A stretch of DNA of 64,000 nt from Streptomyces sp. B93 (GCF_018070565.1 NZ_JAGPXL010000026.1:31491-95490), one strand, 5' to 3'. Shown: positions 8,283 to 17,217, numbered from the stretch's first letter. Translations and numbers: made by a program. Notes: a model not told the origin generated them from the sequence alone.

Positions 8283-8894
8283 ATGCCCCACCCCACGTGG
8301 ATCTCGCGGGTCCTCGCGACGACCCTGCTCACCGCCCTCGCCCCCGTCCCCGCCGCGGCCGCACCCGGGTCCCCGGCCTCCGGGCCGCCCACGGGGGCGG
8401 CCCCCCAGCACTGCCCCAGGGACAAGTGGCCCTGGGACTGCGTCGCCGACTGCGAGAGCGGCGGGCGCTGGCACATCAACACCGGCAACGGCTTCTACGG
8501 CGGGCTCCAGTTCTGGCAGCCCACCTGGCGGGAGTACGGCGGCCTGAAGTACGCCCCGCGCGCCGACCTCGCCAGCCGCGAGCAGCAGATCGCCGTCGCC
8601 CAGGAGGTGCTCGCGGCGCAGGGCTGGGAGGCCTGGCCGGTCTGCTCCAAGAGGTACGGGCTCAGCGGCCGGATGCACACCGTGAAATCCGGCGACACGC
8701 TCTCGTCGATCGCCCGCAAGTACGGCGTCAAGGGCGGCTGGCGGACCCTCTACGAGGCCAACAGGAAGACCATCGGCGCCAACCCCGACCTGGTGCGGAC
8801 CGGCACGCTGCTCGTCCTGCCCAAGGGCGCCGTGCGGGCGCAGGGTCCGGAGCGGGCGCCCGCCGTGTTCGGGCCGCCGCTCGCCGACGCGTAG
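8283..8894 (+). CDS. Second Rpf-like transglycosylase with LysM domain
   Basis: A 203-residue secreted protein: signal peptide 1-27 (AAA cleavage region), an Rpf domain about 48-125 (DCVADCESGGRWHINTG, catalytic Glu in CESGG) and a LysM domain about 130-180 (HTVKSGDTLSSIARKYG). Unlike the upstream copy, it has almost no linker between the two domains and carries a short tail after LysM. Such enzymes cleave peptidoglycan glycan strands and promote spore germination or growth resumption in actinobacteria. The stop abuts the convergent livF stop with no spacer. Confidence 0.9.
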   Translation: MPHPTWISRVLATTLLTALAPVPAAAAPGSPASGPPTGAAPQHCPRDKWPWDCVADCESGGRWHINTGNGFYGGLQFWQPTWREYGGLKYAPRADLASREQQIAVAQEVLAAQGWEAWPVCSKRYGLSGRMHTVKSGDTLSSIARKYGVKGGWRTLYEANRKTIGANPDLVRTGTLLVLPKGAVRAQGPERAPAVFGPPLADA

Positions 8895-9530
8895 TCATCG
8901 GAGTTCCGCCGCCTCACCGGCGAAGACGACCGCGCCGCGGCGCAGTTCGTACCCGAGTGCCGCCCGGCCGTGCAGCGCGGGCGGCACTCGCTGTTCGGCG
9001 ATCACCACGCACGCGTGCAGGCCCGCCAGCAGGTCGTACGAGTGCGCCGCGACCGTCGGTGACATGCCCTGGGTGGGCTCGTCGACGAGGATCACGCGCG
9101 CGTGGGACAGCAGGGCGCGGGAGAGGGCGAGCATGCGCTGCTCACCGCCGGAGAGGGTGCCCGCGCGACGGGGGAGCAGGGGGGCCAGCTGCGGATAGGC
9201 GTCCAGGGCGGGGGCGTAGGAGGGGGTGGTGAGTTCGAGGTTCTCGCGGACGGTGAGGGAGCCGAAGACCGCCCGCCGCTCCGGGACCAGGCACAGGCCC
9301 CGGCGGGCGCGTTCGTGGGCGGGCGTCCGGGTGACGTCGGCGCCGTCCCACAGCACCGCGCCGCCGGACAGCGGGACGGTTCCGGCGAGCGCGCGCAGGG
9401 CCGTCGTACGCCCCGAGCCGTTGCGGCCGAGCAGGATCGTCAGCCCCGGGCCCGGAGCGGTGAGGGTGACGCCGTGCAGGGCCTCCAAGGGGCCGTAGCG
9501 CACGCGCGCGTGGCGCAGGGCGATGGTCAT
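8895..9530 (-). CDS. livF: Branched-chain amino-acid type ABC transporter ATPase (LivF-like)
   Basis: A 211-residue cytoplasmic ATPase of a LIV-type importer. The order of motifs is normal: Walker A at about residues 35-42, Q-loop region, signature LSGGEQRM, Walker B VILVDEPTQG, and a switch region. However, the Walker A reads GRNGSGRTT, with arginine where the invariant phosphate-binding lysine is expected, so ATP hydrolysis by this subunit may be impaired. The ATG overlaps the stop of the upstream fused LivHMG gene (ATGA), so it is coupled to it. At about 211 residues it is slightly shorter than usual LivF. Confidence 0.85.
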   Translation of the reverse strand: MTIALRHARVRYGPLEALHGVTLTAPGPGLTILLGRNGSGRTTALRALAGTVPLSGGAVLWDGADVTRTPAHERARRGLCLVPERRAVFGSLTVRENLELTTPSYAPALDAYPQLAPLLPRRAGTLSGGEQRMLALSRALLSHARVILVDEPTQGMSPTVAAHSYDLLAGLHACVVIAEQRVPPALHGRAALGYELRRGAVVFAGEAAELR

Positions 9531-12418
9531 GGGGTGACCTCATGGCTGTCGAGGACCCGGCCGGGCGGGCCCGAGGCGACGATCCGGCCCGCCGCCATCA
9601 CATGCACCACGTCGGCGAGGTCGGCCACCAGGTCGAGGTCGTGCTCGACGACGAGCAGGGCCGTGCCGTCCGCGGCGAGGGCCTTCAGGACGCGGGCCAG
9701 CGCGGCCACCTCGGCGGTGTCCAGGCCCGCTGCGGGCTCGTCCAGCAGCAGCACGCGCGGGCCGCCCGCGAGGGCTCTCGCCAGCTCCACGCGGCGCAGG
9801 GTGCCGGTGGGCAGTCCGGCGGCGGGCAGCACCCGCACCGGCCCGTCCAGCCCCAGCAGCCGCAGCGACCGCTCCACGGCACCCGGGTCGACGATCCGGC
9901 CCTGCTCGGCGCCGACCCGTACGTTCTCCGTCACCGTCAGCGTCGGGAAGACGGCCAGCTGCTGGAACGTCCGCGCCACACCGAGCCGGGTCCGGGCCTG
10001 CGCCGCCAGCCTGGTGATGTCCCGGCCGTCGTAACCGATCCGCCCGCGCGCGGGCCGCACGGTCCCGGCGAGACAGTGGAACAGCGTGCTCTTGCCGGCC
10101 CCGTTCGGACCCACGACCGCGGTGACCCTCCCGGACGGCAGATCGAGGTCGACCCCGTCGAGCGCGGTGAAGCCGCCGTAGGCGACGTGGACGCCGCGGG
10201 CGGTGAGCAGGGGTGGGGCGGTGGTCGGGCGCGGTTGTGGGCTCGAGGGCCGGTCGGGTGCGGGTGTGGTGCGGGGCCGGGTGTCCGGGGCGGGGGCCGG
10301 GTGTTCGCGCGGCGGCTCCGGCCGGGCGGGGGGTCGGGCGGGATGCGGTGCGGTCCCGGGGACGCGTGTGGCCGAGGCCGCGTCGGCTGACGGCGCGCCG
10401 TTGGGGACGCGCGTGGCCGAGTCCGTGTCCGCTGACGGCGCGCCCCCGCCCCCGGGGCGTCGCCATGGGCGAAGGTGCTCGGGCGTCAGGATCGAGGGCC
10501 CGGGGCCCCGTACGGTCAGGGCCGTTGCCCCCGTCAGGCCGGGGCGCGGGCGGGTGTGGTCGGGTGGGGGGCGTAGTCGGGTGCGCAGGTGGCGGCCCAG
10601 GGGGGTCAGGTGGGCGCGGTGAGGGAGGCGTAGGCGGTTCGCTGCCGTTCGCAGGGCGTCGTAGGGGCCGCCGGGGAAGCGGCCGACGAGGACGGCGAGG
10701 AGACCGATCACGGCGGCGGCGACACCGCCCTTGGTGCCCGCGTCCAGGCCGACCAGGAGGGCGGCGGCGGCCAGGGCGCCGAAGGTGCTGTCGGCGCCCA
10801 GGACCACCACGGCCGCGAACCAGAGGAGGCCGCGGACCGGGTCGTAGGCGCCGGGGTCGAAGGCGCGCAGGCCCATGCCGAGCATGCCGCCGCCGAGCGC
10901 GGCCAGCGCGGCGCCGGAGACGAACGCCAGCAGCTTCAGGGACGGCACTCGCACCCCGGCCGCCCGCGCGCCCGGCTCGTCGTCGCGCATCGCCGCCAGC
11001 GCCCGTCCGGTGCGACCCCGGCGCAGTGCGTGGGCGGCCAGCAGGGCGACGCCGAGCAGGGCCAGCTCCAGCAGGTAGTACGCGCGGTCGCCGTCGAAGC
11101 CCGCCGGGCGCCCCAGCGTCAGCCCCGAGGTGGCGTACGGCTGGGCGAAGACGAAGCGGCTCACGCCGACGCCCACCGCGAACGTCGCCAGCGCCAGCGC
11201 CAGGCCCCGTCTGCTGATCGCGGGCCAGCCGGTCAGCAGCCCCAGCGGGGCGACCAGCACCACCGCCACCGCCAGCGCCAGCAGTTCCGGCAGCCGGGGC
11301 AGGCCCGGGAAGCGGCCCGCGGCGAGCAGCGCCGTGAACAGCGCGCCCAGGCCCGCGTACGCCGCCTGCCCCAGGGAGATCTGACCGCCGCGGCCGGTGA
11401 CCACCACCAGCGACAACAGCACCACCGCCAGCGCCGGGACCTGCACCGAGGTGTGCAGGTCCCGGCCGGCGAAACCCAGCGGCAGCAGGAACAGCACCCC
11501 GGCGACGATCCACGCGCCCGGCGGCGTCGGCACCCGCGCGCTCGCCGGGCGCGGCAGCGCGGCCCGGGTGCCGACGCCGGGCAGCACCAGCGCCGCGACG
11601 AGCAGCGCCACCACGAACAGGTTGGCGCCCACCGCCTGGAGCAACGGCTCGCCCCACCCCGACGGGTGCAGCCGCGTCAGCTGGCTCTGCGCGACCCCCA
11701 GCCCGAGCGCCACCACCACCGCGACCGTGAGGCTCCGCATCCGCGCCGCCACGGCGACCGCCACCACCTCCATCACCAGCAGCGGCAGCCCGTACGGGTC
11801 GAGCCGCACGTACGGCGCCAGCAGTACCCCCGTCAGCCCCGCCGTGAACGCCCCGAACGCCCAGCCCGCCGCCGCCACCCGGTCCGCGTCGATGCCCGCG
11901 AGCACGGCGAGCCGCCGGTCGTCGACGACCGCCCGCAGCTCCCGCCCGAACCGGGTCCAGCGGACCGTCGCCGCCACGCCCGCCGTCAGCACGACCACCA
12001 CCGCCAGCTGCCCCCACGGCTCGGCGGGCACCACCTCCGGGGCGTCGTCCCGCGCGCCCAGCCCCCACAGCAGCGCCGCCCCGCCGACCAGCAGCACGAA
12101 CACGCCGATCGACGCGACCAGGGTCTGCGCCGGGTCGCCGCCCAGGACCGACAGCGGGCGGAACACGAACCGTTCCAGCACCACCCCGATGCCCGGCGCC
12201 ACCACCAGCAGCGTCACCGTGGCCGCCGCCCACACCGGCCAGCCCCCGTCGACGACGAGGCCGCGCAGCACATACGCGCACACCATCGCGATCGCCCCGT
12301 GCGCGAGGTTCAGCACGCCCGTCGCCCGGTAGGTCACGATCAGCCCGATGCCGGTGAGCGCGGCGGCGCCGCCGACCGAGAGACCGGCGAGGGTGAGGTC
12401 GTAGGTCAGGGACGACAT
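9527..12418 (-). CDS. Fused branched-chain amino-acid type ABC importer: LivH-LivM permeases plus LivG ATPase
   Basis: A single 963-residue chain. Residues 1-290 form a LivH-like permease (VTYRATGVLNLAHGAIAM near the start). About 295-590 form a LivM-like permease, with the family motif GGQISLGQAAYAG. About 590-737 form a Pro/Arg/Thr-rich linker with an internal 15-residue tandem repeat. About 738-963 form a LivG-like ATPase with Walker A GPNGAGKST, signature region LPTGTLRRVELARAL and Walker B LLLDEPAAG. The start ATG touches the stop of the upstream membrane protein (TGATG); the stop overlaps livF. No stop codon or frameshift separates the parts, so I read it as a true triple fusion. Substrate unproven. 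Confidence 0.88.
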   Translation of the reverse strand: MSSLTYDLTLAGLSVGGAAALTGIGLIVTYRATGVLNLAHGAIAMVCAYVLRGLVVDGGWPVWAAATVTLLVVAPGIGVVLERFVFRPLSVLGGDPAQTLVASIGVFVLLVGGAALLWGLGARDDAPEVVPAEPWGQLAVVVVLTAGVAATVRWTRFGRELRAVVDDRRLAVLAGIDADRVAAAGWAFGAFTAGLTGVLLAPYVRLDPYGLPLLVMEVVAVAVAARMRSLTVAVVVALGLGVAQSQLTRLHPSGWGEPLLQAVGANLFVVALLVAALVLPGVGTRAALPRPASARVPTPPGAWIVAGVLFLLPLGFAGRDLHTSVQVPALAVVLLSLVVVTGRGGQISLGQAAYAGLGALFTALLAAGRFPGLPRLPELLALAVAVVLVAPLGLLTGWPAISRRGLALALATFAVGVGVSRFVFAQPYATSGLTLGRPAGFDGDRAYYLLELALLGVALLAAHALRRGRTGRALAAMRDDEPGARAAGVRVPSLKLLAFVSGAALAALGGGMLGMGLRAFDPGAYDPVRGLLWFAAVVVLGADSTFGALAAAALLVGLDAGTKGGVAAAVIGLLAVLVGRFPGGPYDALRTAANRLRLPHRAHLTPLGRHLRTRLRPPPDHTRPRPGLTGATALTVRGPGPSILTPEHLRPWRRPGGGGAPSADTDSATRVPNGAPSADAASATRVPGTAPHPARPPARPEPPREHPAPAPDTRPRTTPAPDRPSSPQPRPTTAPPLLTARGVHVAYGGFTALDGVDLDLPSGRVTAVVGPNGAGKSTLFHCLAGTVRPARGRIGYDGRDITRLAAQARTRLGVARTFQQLAVFPTLTVTENVRVGAEQGRIVDPGAVERSLRLLGLDGPVRVLPAAGLPTGTLRRVELARALAGGPRVLLLDEPAAGLDTAEVAALARVLKALAADGTALLVVEHDLDLVADLADVVHVMAAGRIVASGPPGRVLDSHEVTP
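10361..10450. repeat. 45-bp in-frame tandem duplication in the LivHMG linker
   Basis: Two 45-bp units, 10361-10405 and 10406-10450, differ at a few positions. Each encodes a version of GAPSAD(T/A)(D/A)SATRVP in the minus-strand reading frame. The unit is exactly 15 codons, so the fusion frame is kept. The linker repeats suggest the length of this tether is free to vary. Confidence 0.65.
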
Positions 12419-12897
12419 CAGTCCTCGGCCGCTTCGCCCGGCTCGCAGATCGGGCACGGCTCCAGGTCGCCGTCCGCGAGCAGCCGCCCGTCGACGGGCA
12501 CCGCCTCCGCCTTCCCGGCGACCAGCGGACAGTCCGCCCGGTGCAGCAGCGTGCCGCCCGGCACCATCCGCAGCTCCCCGCTGACCGCGACCGGCGCGAG
12601 CGCCGCCCGTCCGGGCTCCTCGGCGTCGGCCGCCTCCACGCTCACCAGCAGGCCGTACAGCTCCTCCACACGCGTCGCCGCGACGGTGACCCGGCCGTGG
12701 GTGAGCAGCACCGCCCCCGCGACGATCAGCGCCGCGCCCGGCACCGTGCACGACGCGAGATAGGGCAGCTGCCGCTCCGCGAACCGCTCGCCGGAGACGC
12801 CGTACCAGCCCAGGACGCACAGCACCGCGCCCGCGGCGAGCGCGGCCCACCCGGCCCACAGGACGGGATGCACGGTCCGCAGTCGGGCTGTCCGCAT
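12418..12897 (-). CDS. Two-TM membrane protein with C-terminal Cys-rich motif, ABC operon head
   Basis: 159 residues. Two hydrophobic helices (about 10-32 and 50-70) are followed by a soluble C-terminal region with H-R-A-D-C-P-L-V and, further on, C-P-I-C, a pattern that could bind a metal or form a redox pair. A GGGGAG ribosome site precedes the ATG at 12897. The stop shares one base with the start of the LivHMG fusion, so it is the first gene of the importer operon, and a role as an accessory or sensing subunit is an inference from position only. Confidence 0.7.
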   Translation of the reverse strand: MRTARLRTVHPVLWAGWAALAAGAVLCVLGWYGVSGERFAERQLPYLASCTVPGAALIVAGAVLLTHGRVTVAATRVEELYGLLVSVEAADAEEPGRAALAPVAVSGELRMVPGGTLLHRADCPLVAGKAEAVPVDGRLLADGDLEPCPICEPGEAAED

Positions 12898-13025
12898 CGC
12901 TGGCTCCCCACGCCTCGGGTCGCAGTGCACGTGCCGGTGACGACGGCTTGCACTATGCCTTCTGGAAGCTGACCCTGAAAGAACAAGGCGGGCACGGCCC
13001 GGACCGACACCCGGTGGTGAGCCAG

Positions 13026-13571
13026 ATGGTTCTCGGCAGCGACCCCAGGAGGGGGAAGAGGAGGTGGGGTACGGCGCTGGCCGCCGCGCTGCTGCTCTTC
13101 CTCGCCCCGGCACTCGCCGCGTGCGGCGACGACAACGGCGGCGGCAGCGAGAGCCCGCCCCCGACGCCGACCGCCGAACGCACCACCGGCGAGGCGACCG
13201 CGCCCGCCGACGCCGCGAAGGCCGAGCGCGAGGTCAAGGACAACTGGCAGCAGTTCTTCGACCCGGACACCACCCTGGAGGAGAAGCAGGCCCTCCTGGA
13301 GAACGGCGACCAGATGGCCCCCGTGCTGCGCGCCTTCAGCGGTGACGAGCGCGGCGGACAGGTCGGGGCCCAGGTGACGGAGGTCGAGTTCACCTCGCCG
13401 ACCGAGGCGGACGTGACCTACACCCTCACCCTCGACGACGCCACCGCCCTGCCGGACGCCTCCGGCACGGCGGTCGAGCAGGACGGCACCTGGAAGGTGT
13501 CCGCCAAGACGCTGTGCGCGCTGGTGAACCTGAGCGGCAATGCGTCGGCGTCGCCGGTTCCGGGCTGCTGA
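13026..13571 (+). CDS. Secreted lipoprotein, hypothetical
   Basis: About 181 residues. An Arg/Lys-rich N-terminus precedes a hydrophobic helix and a lipobox (LAAC), so it is predicted to be lipid-anchored outside the cell. A Thr/Ala/Pro-rich spacer is followed by a compact alpha/beta region (about 70-165, NTF2-like in flavour: DNWQQFFDPDTTLEEKQALL, then a beta-rich half). This shape is seen in low-molecular-weight Mycobacterium and Streptomyces lipoproteins. I start at ATG 13026; an in-frame ATG at 12948 would add 26 residues. It overlaps the next gene by 32 bases and probably belongs to the transporter cluster. Confidence 0.7.
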   Translation: MVLGSDPRRGKRRWGTALAAALLLFLAPALAACGDDNGGGSESPPPTPTAERTTGEATAPADAAKAEREVKDNWQQFFDPDTTLEEKQALLENGDQMAPVLRAFSGDERGGQVGAQVTEVEFTSPTEADVTYTLTLDDATALPDASGTAVEQDGTWKVSAKTLCALVNLSGNASASPVPGC

Positions 13572-14847
13572 GGCCGCCGCCGCGGTCCTGCTGCTCGCGC
13601 TCGGCACCGCATGCGGCAGCCGGCTCCCGGAGAGCGAATTCCAGCGCGACGACCGTACGCACACGCGCGTGCCCGCACCCGGCGACAGCACCCCGATCCG
13701 CGTCGGCATCGTCGCCAGCGCCACCAGCCCGGTCGGCGGCAACGCCTTCACCGGCCCGCGCGACGGCGCCAGGGCCTGGTTCGAGCGGCTCAACGAGCGC
13801 GGCGGGATCGACGGCCGCCGGGTCGAGGTGCGCGAGTGCGACGACGGCGGCAGCGGCGTCGGCAACAACGAGTGCGTGCGCAGGCTGATCGACGACGGCG
13901 TCGTCGCCCTGGTCGCCACCACCGCCCTCGACTACGCGGGCGCCCCGCTGGTCTCCCGGGCCCGCGTCCCGGACATCGGCGGCCAGCCCATCGGCGCCGC
14001 CTACGCCACCTACCCGCACCTGTACAGCGTCTACGGCACCTCCGCGCCCCGGAACGGGAAACCGGGCTGGGACGGCAAGCTGTACGGCGGCACCGAGGTC
14101 TACCGCTACTTCAAACGGGAGCACGGGGCCCGCACCGCCGCCGTCGTCTCCTACAACCAGGCCGCGTCCGCCGCCTACGCCCGGCTCGTGGAGCGCGGAC
14201 TGAAGGCCGAGGGCTACCGCGTGGTCACCGAGCAGGTCGACTTCGCCCTGCCCAATTTCCGCGCCGTCGCCGCCGATCTGAAGGAGCAGGGCGCCGACCT
14301 GGTCTTCGACGCCATCGACGGCCACGGGAACGCCCGGCTGTGCCAGGCGATGGACGACGTCGGCGCCGAGGTCACCGCCAAGGTCACCAACGTGCAGAAC
14401 TGGACGTCCGCCGTCGAGGACGCCTACCGGGACGCGCCGCGCTGCCGCAACGCCCTGTGGGCGACCGGCTCCAGCCGCAACTTCGAGGACACCGGGCATC
14501 CGGCGGTCCGGGAGTTCCGGGACGCCACCGAAGGGCTGGAGACGCACGCTCAGTGGCAGTTGGAGGGCTGGGCGGCGGCGAAGTGGTTCACGGACGCGGC
14601 CGGGGCGTGCGCGAAGGAGCCGGAGGGGATCACGCGCGCGTGCGTCGACGCCCGTGTCGGCCGGGCCGACGGCTACACCGCGGGCGGGCTGCTCCTCCCG
14701 GTCGGCTTCCGGGTGAGCCCCGAGCCGCCCACCCACAGCCGCACCTGCCTGTCGGTGGCCCGCTGGCAGGACGGCGAGGGCTGGGTCTCCCAGGGGGAGA
14801 TGACCGAGAACTGCTTCGACGTGCCCCAGCTGGCGTACGAACCCTGA
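13540..14847 (+). CDS. ABC transporter substrate-binding lipoprotein (LivJ/LivK-like)
   Basis: 435 residues, the extracellular binding subunit of the LIV-type importer. The Arg-rich signal peptide ends in LGTAC, a lipobox. The mature protein follows the periplasmic-binding type I fold: IRVGIVAS, then GARAWFERLNERGGIDGR, the classical LivJ opening, then VALVATTALDYAG and later AAVVSYNQAAS and LVFDAIDG lobes. The ATG at 13540 lies inside the end of the previous lipoprotein gene. It is divergent from the permease/ATPase operon, a common arrangement for one transport system. The ligand is not predictable. Confidence 0.85.
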   Translation: MRRRRRFRAAEAAAAVLLLALGTACGSRLPESEFQRDDRTHTRVPAPGDSTPIRVGIVASATSPVGGNAFTGPRDGARAWFERLNERGGIDGRRVEVRECDDGGSGVGNNECVRRLIDDGVVALVATTALDYAGAPLVSRARVPDIGGQPIGAAYATYPHLYSVYGTSAPRNGKPGWDGKLYGGTEVYRYFKREHGARTAAVVSYNQAASAAYARLVERGLKAEGYRVVTEQVDFALPNFRAVAADLKEQGADLVFDAIDGHGNARLCQAMDDVGAEVTAKVTNVQNWTSAVEDAYRDAPRCRNALWATGSSRNFEDTGHPAVREFRDATEGLETHAQWQLEGWAAAKWFTDAAGACAKEPEGITRACVDARVGRADGYTAGGLLLPVGFRVSPEPPTHSRTCLSVARWQDGEGWVSQGEMTENCFDVPQLAYEP

Positions 14848-14862
14848 GGACCCGCGGCCCCG

Positions 14863-16560
14863 TCAGCGCTCGGACGGCCAGGGGCCCCTGTCGCCGGGCG
14901 TCTGGGCGACATGGCGGTGTCCGATCCCGTACTCCGGGTGGTGCAGGTCGAACGCCGGGGAGTCGGAGCGGACGCGGGGCAGCGCCGTGAAGTTGTGGCG
15001 GGGCGGGGGGCAGGAGGTCGCCCACTCCAGTGAGCGGCCGAAGCCCCAGGGGTCGTCGACGTCGACCTTCTCGCCGTACTTGGCGGTCTTCCACACGTTG
15101 TAGAGGAACGGCAGCGTGGAGAGGCCGAGCAGGAAGGAGCCGATCGTCGACACGGTGTTCAGGGCGGTGAAGCCGTCCGCGGCGAGATAGTCGGCGTACC
15201 GGCGCGGCATGCCCTCGGCGCCCAGCCAGTGCTGCACCAGGAAGGTGGTGTGGAAGCCGACGAACAGCGTCCAGAAGTGGATCTTCCCGAGCCGTTCCTC
15301 GAGCATCTTCCCCGTGAACTTCGGCCACCAGAAGTAGAAGCCCGCGAAGATCGCGAAGACCACGGTGCCGAACACCACGTAGTGGAAGTGGGCCACCACG
15401 AAGTAGGTGTCGGTGACATGGAAGTCCATCGGCGGCGAGGCCAGGATCACCCCGGTGAGACCGCCGAACAGGAACGTCACCAGGAAGCCCACCGACCACA
15501 GCATGGGCGTCTCGAAGGACAGCGAGCCCTTCACCATCGTCCCGGTCCAGTTGAAGAACTTCACTCCGGTCGGCACGGCGATCAGGAAGCTCATGAAGGA
15601 GAAGAACGGCAGCAGTACCGCGCCCGTAGCGAACATGTGGTGCGCCCACACCACCACGGAGAGCCCGGTGATCGCCATGGTGGCCCCGACCATGCCCATG
15701 TAGCCGAACAGCGGTTTGCGGCTGAAGACCGGGATGATCTCCGTGATGATGCCGAAGAACGGCAGCGCGATGATGTACACCTCGGGGTGCCCGAAGAACC
15801 AGAACAGGTGCTGCCACAGCAGCGCGCCGCCGTTGGGCGCGTCGAAGATGTGCGAGCCGAACTGCCGGTCGGCCTCCAGGCAGAGCAGCGCGGCGGCGAG
15901 CACCGGGAACGCCATCAGGATCAGGATCGACGTGAACAGCGTGTTCCAGGTGAAGATCGGCATCCGGAACATCGTCATGCCGGGGGCGCGCATCCCGATG
16001 ATGGTGGTGATGAAGTTGACCGCGCCGAGGATCGTGCCGAACCCGGCCAGCGCGAGCCCCATGATCCACAGGTCGGGTCCCAGGCCGGGCGACCGCTCCA
16101 GGCTGTTGAGCGGCGCGTAGGCGAACCAGCCGAAGTCGGCCGGACCGCTGGGCAGCAGCAGCGAGCCGAGCACGATCAGCCCGCCGAACAGGAACAGCCA
16201 GTACGAGAGCATGTTCAGCCGCGGGAACGCCACGTCGGGGGCGCCGATCTGCAACGGCATCAGCTCGTTGGCGAAGCCCGCGAACGTCGGGGTGGCGAAG
16301 AGCAGCAGCATGATCGTGCCGTGCAGGGTGAACAGCTGGTTGAACTCCTGGTTGCTCACCAGCTGGAGTCCCGGCCGGGCCAGCTCGGCGCGCATCACCA
16401 GGGCCATCACCCCGCCGATCAGGAAGAAGCCGAAGGAGGTGATCAGATAGAGGTGGCCGATCTTCTTGTGGTCGGTGGTGGTCAGCCAGTCGACGACCAC
16501 CCGGCCGCGCTTCCTGGTCCCCGCGGGTCGCGCTGTCGCCGGTACGGTCTGCGTCCCCAT
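14863..16560 (-). CDS. ctaD: Cytochrome c oxidase subunit I (aa3 type)
   Basis: 565 residues with about twelve transmembrane segments, the catalytic subunit of an aa3-type terminal oxidase. Diagnostic motifs are present: TLHGTIM (low-spin heme ligand), HLFWFFGHPEVYII (CuB His and the cross-linked Tyr), VWAHHMFATG (CuB histidines), and VVAHFHYVVFG (heme ligands). No subunit II, III or assembly genes occur next to it, so this is probably an extra isolated copy that shares partners encoded elsewhere. The ATG at 16560 is followed by a short Ala/Arg/Pro N-tail. It converges on the upstream binding protein gene. Confidence 0.93.
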   Translation of the reverse strand: MGTQTVPATARPAGTRKRGRVVVDWLTTTDHKKIGHLYLITSFGFFLIGGVMALVMRAELARPGLQLVSNQEFNQLFTLHGTIMLLLFATPTFAGFANELMPLQIGAPDVAFPRLNMLSYWLFLFGGLIVLGSLLLPSGPADFGWFAYAPLNSLERSPGLGPDLWIMGLALAGFGTILGAVNFITTIIGMRAPGMTMFRMPIFTWNTLFTSILILMAFPVLAAALLCLEADRQFGSHIFDAPNGGALLWQHLFWFFGHPEVYIIALPFFGIITEIIPVFSRKPLFGYMGMVGATMAITGLSVVVWAHHMFATGAVLLPFFSFMSFLIAVPTGVKFFNWTGTMVKGSLSFETPMLWSVGFLVTFLFGGLTGVILASPPMDFHVTDTYFVVAHFHYVVFGTVVFAIFAGFYFWWPKFTGKMLEERLGKIHFWTLFVGFHTTFLVQHWLGAEGMPRRYADYLAADGFTALNTVSTIGSFLLGLSTLPFLYNVWKTAKYGEKVDVDDPWGFGRSLEWATSCPPPRHNFTALPRVRSDSPAFDLHHPEYGIGHRHVAQTPGDRGPWPSER

Positions 16561-17001
16561 GCCTCGCTCGCCCCTTCGCTCGTCGCGCCCCGGGCCCGCC
16601 GAAGCCCGCGCCACAGGTACCCGCGAGCCCTCGCCATGATGCTCGCGGCGACGGGTGCCCGGACAGGGTGCGGACGGCGTCGCCGTGGGGGAGCCGGGTA
16701 TTTCCCGTGCGGCACCGGGCTGCCGCGGCCCGCCCGGAAACGGAATGAATAGTGCTCCGGGCACGGTTCTCGGACAGTCCTCCGGGCACTTTCCGCCGGG
16801 TTATTCGGAGAGTCGGGGCGACACGCGGGAATTACGATCGAATGCCTACGGAAGAGGTACGGGGCCGCTCATCCGGGTGGGTGAGTTCCACCGAAACGGG
16901 TGTCGTGGTCCTGTGACAGAAGTGTGACCGGAGGGGCACCCGTGACCCTCGGTGCACGGCGTGGGCTTCCCCGGTCGGCGCCCAGCGCCTAGCGTGGCCG
17001 C
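16561..17001. other. Divergent intergenic region between ctaD and the I78 inhibitor gene
   Basis: 441 bases without a supported gene. The part near ctaD (16561-16720) is GC-rich; the central part (16730-16960) is less so and probably holds the ctaD promoter. At the right end TAGCGT (16990-16995) stands six bases before the ATG at 17002, which fits a leaderless promoter for the small gene. Confidence 0.5.
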
Positions 17002-17217
17002 ATGGCACCCATACCGACACCGCCCGCGGAACCACAGGACAGTCCGGACGCCTACGTCGGCCTCGACGCGGCCTCCGCCGAGCGGCTCGCCCGTGAGCGG
17101 GGCTGGTCGACGGTGCGGTCGCTGCCGCCGGGGGCGATCATCACGATGGAGTACCGCGTCGGACGGCTGAACTTCGAGGTGAAGGACGACCGCGTGGCGC
17201 GGGCCTGGAAGGGCTGA
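17002..17217 (+). CDS. I78 family peptidase inhibitor-like protein
   Basis: 71 residues. The pattern fits the proteinase inhibitor I78 family: a YVGLDAASAERLAR helix, a GWSTVRSLPPGAIITMEYR core with the reactive-loop region, and an LNFEVKDDRVARAW strand pair at the C-terminus. No signal peptide is visible, so it may act inside the cell or leave by another route. The mRNA is probably leaderless (TAGCGT box upstream). It converges on the PAP2 phosphatase gene with a terminator between them. The target protease is unknown. Confidence 0.75.
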   Translation: MAPIPTPPAEPQDSPDAYVGLDAASAERLARERGWSTVRSLPPGAIITMEYRVGRLNFEVKDDRVARAWKG

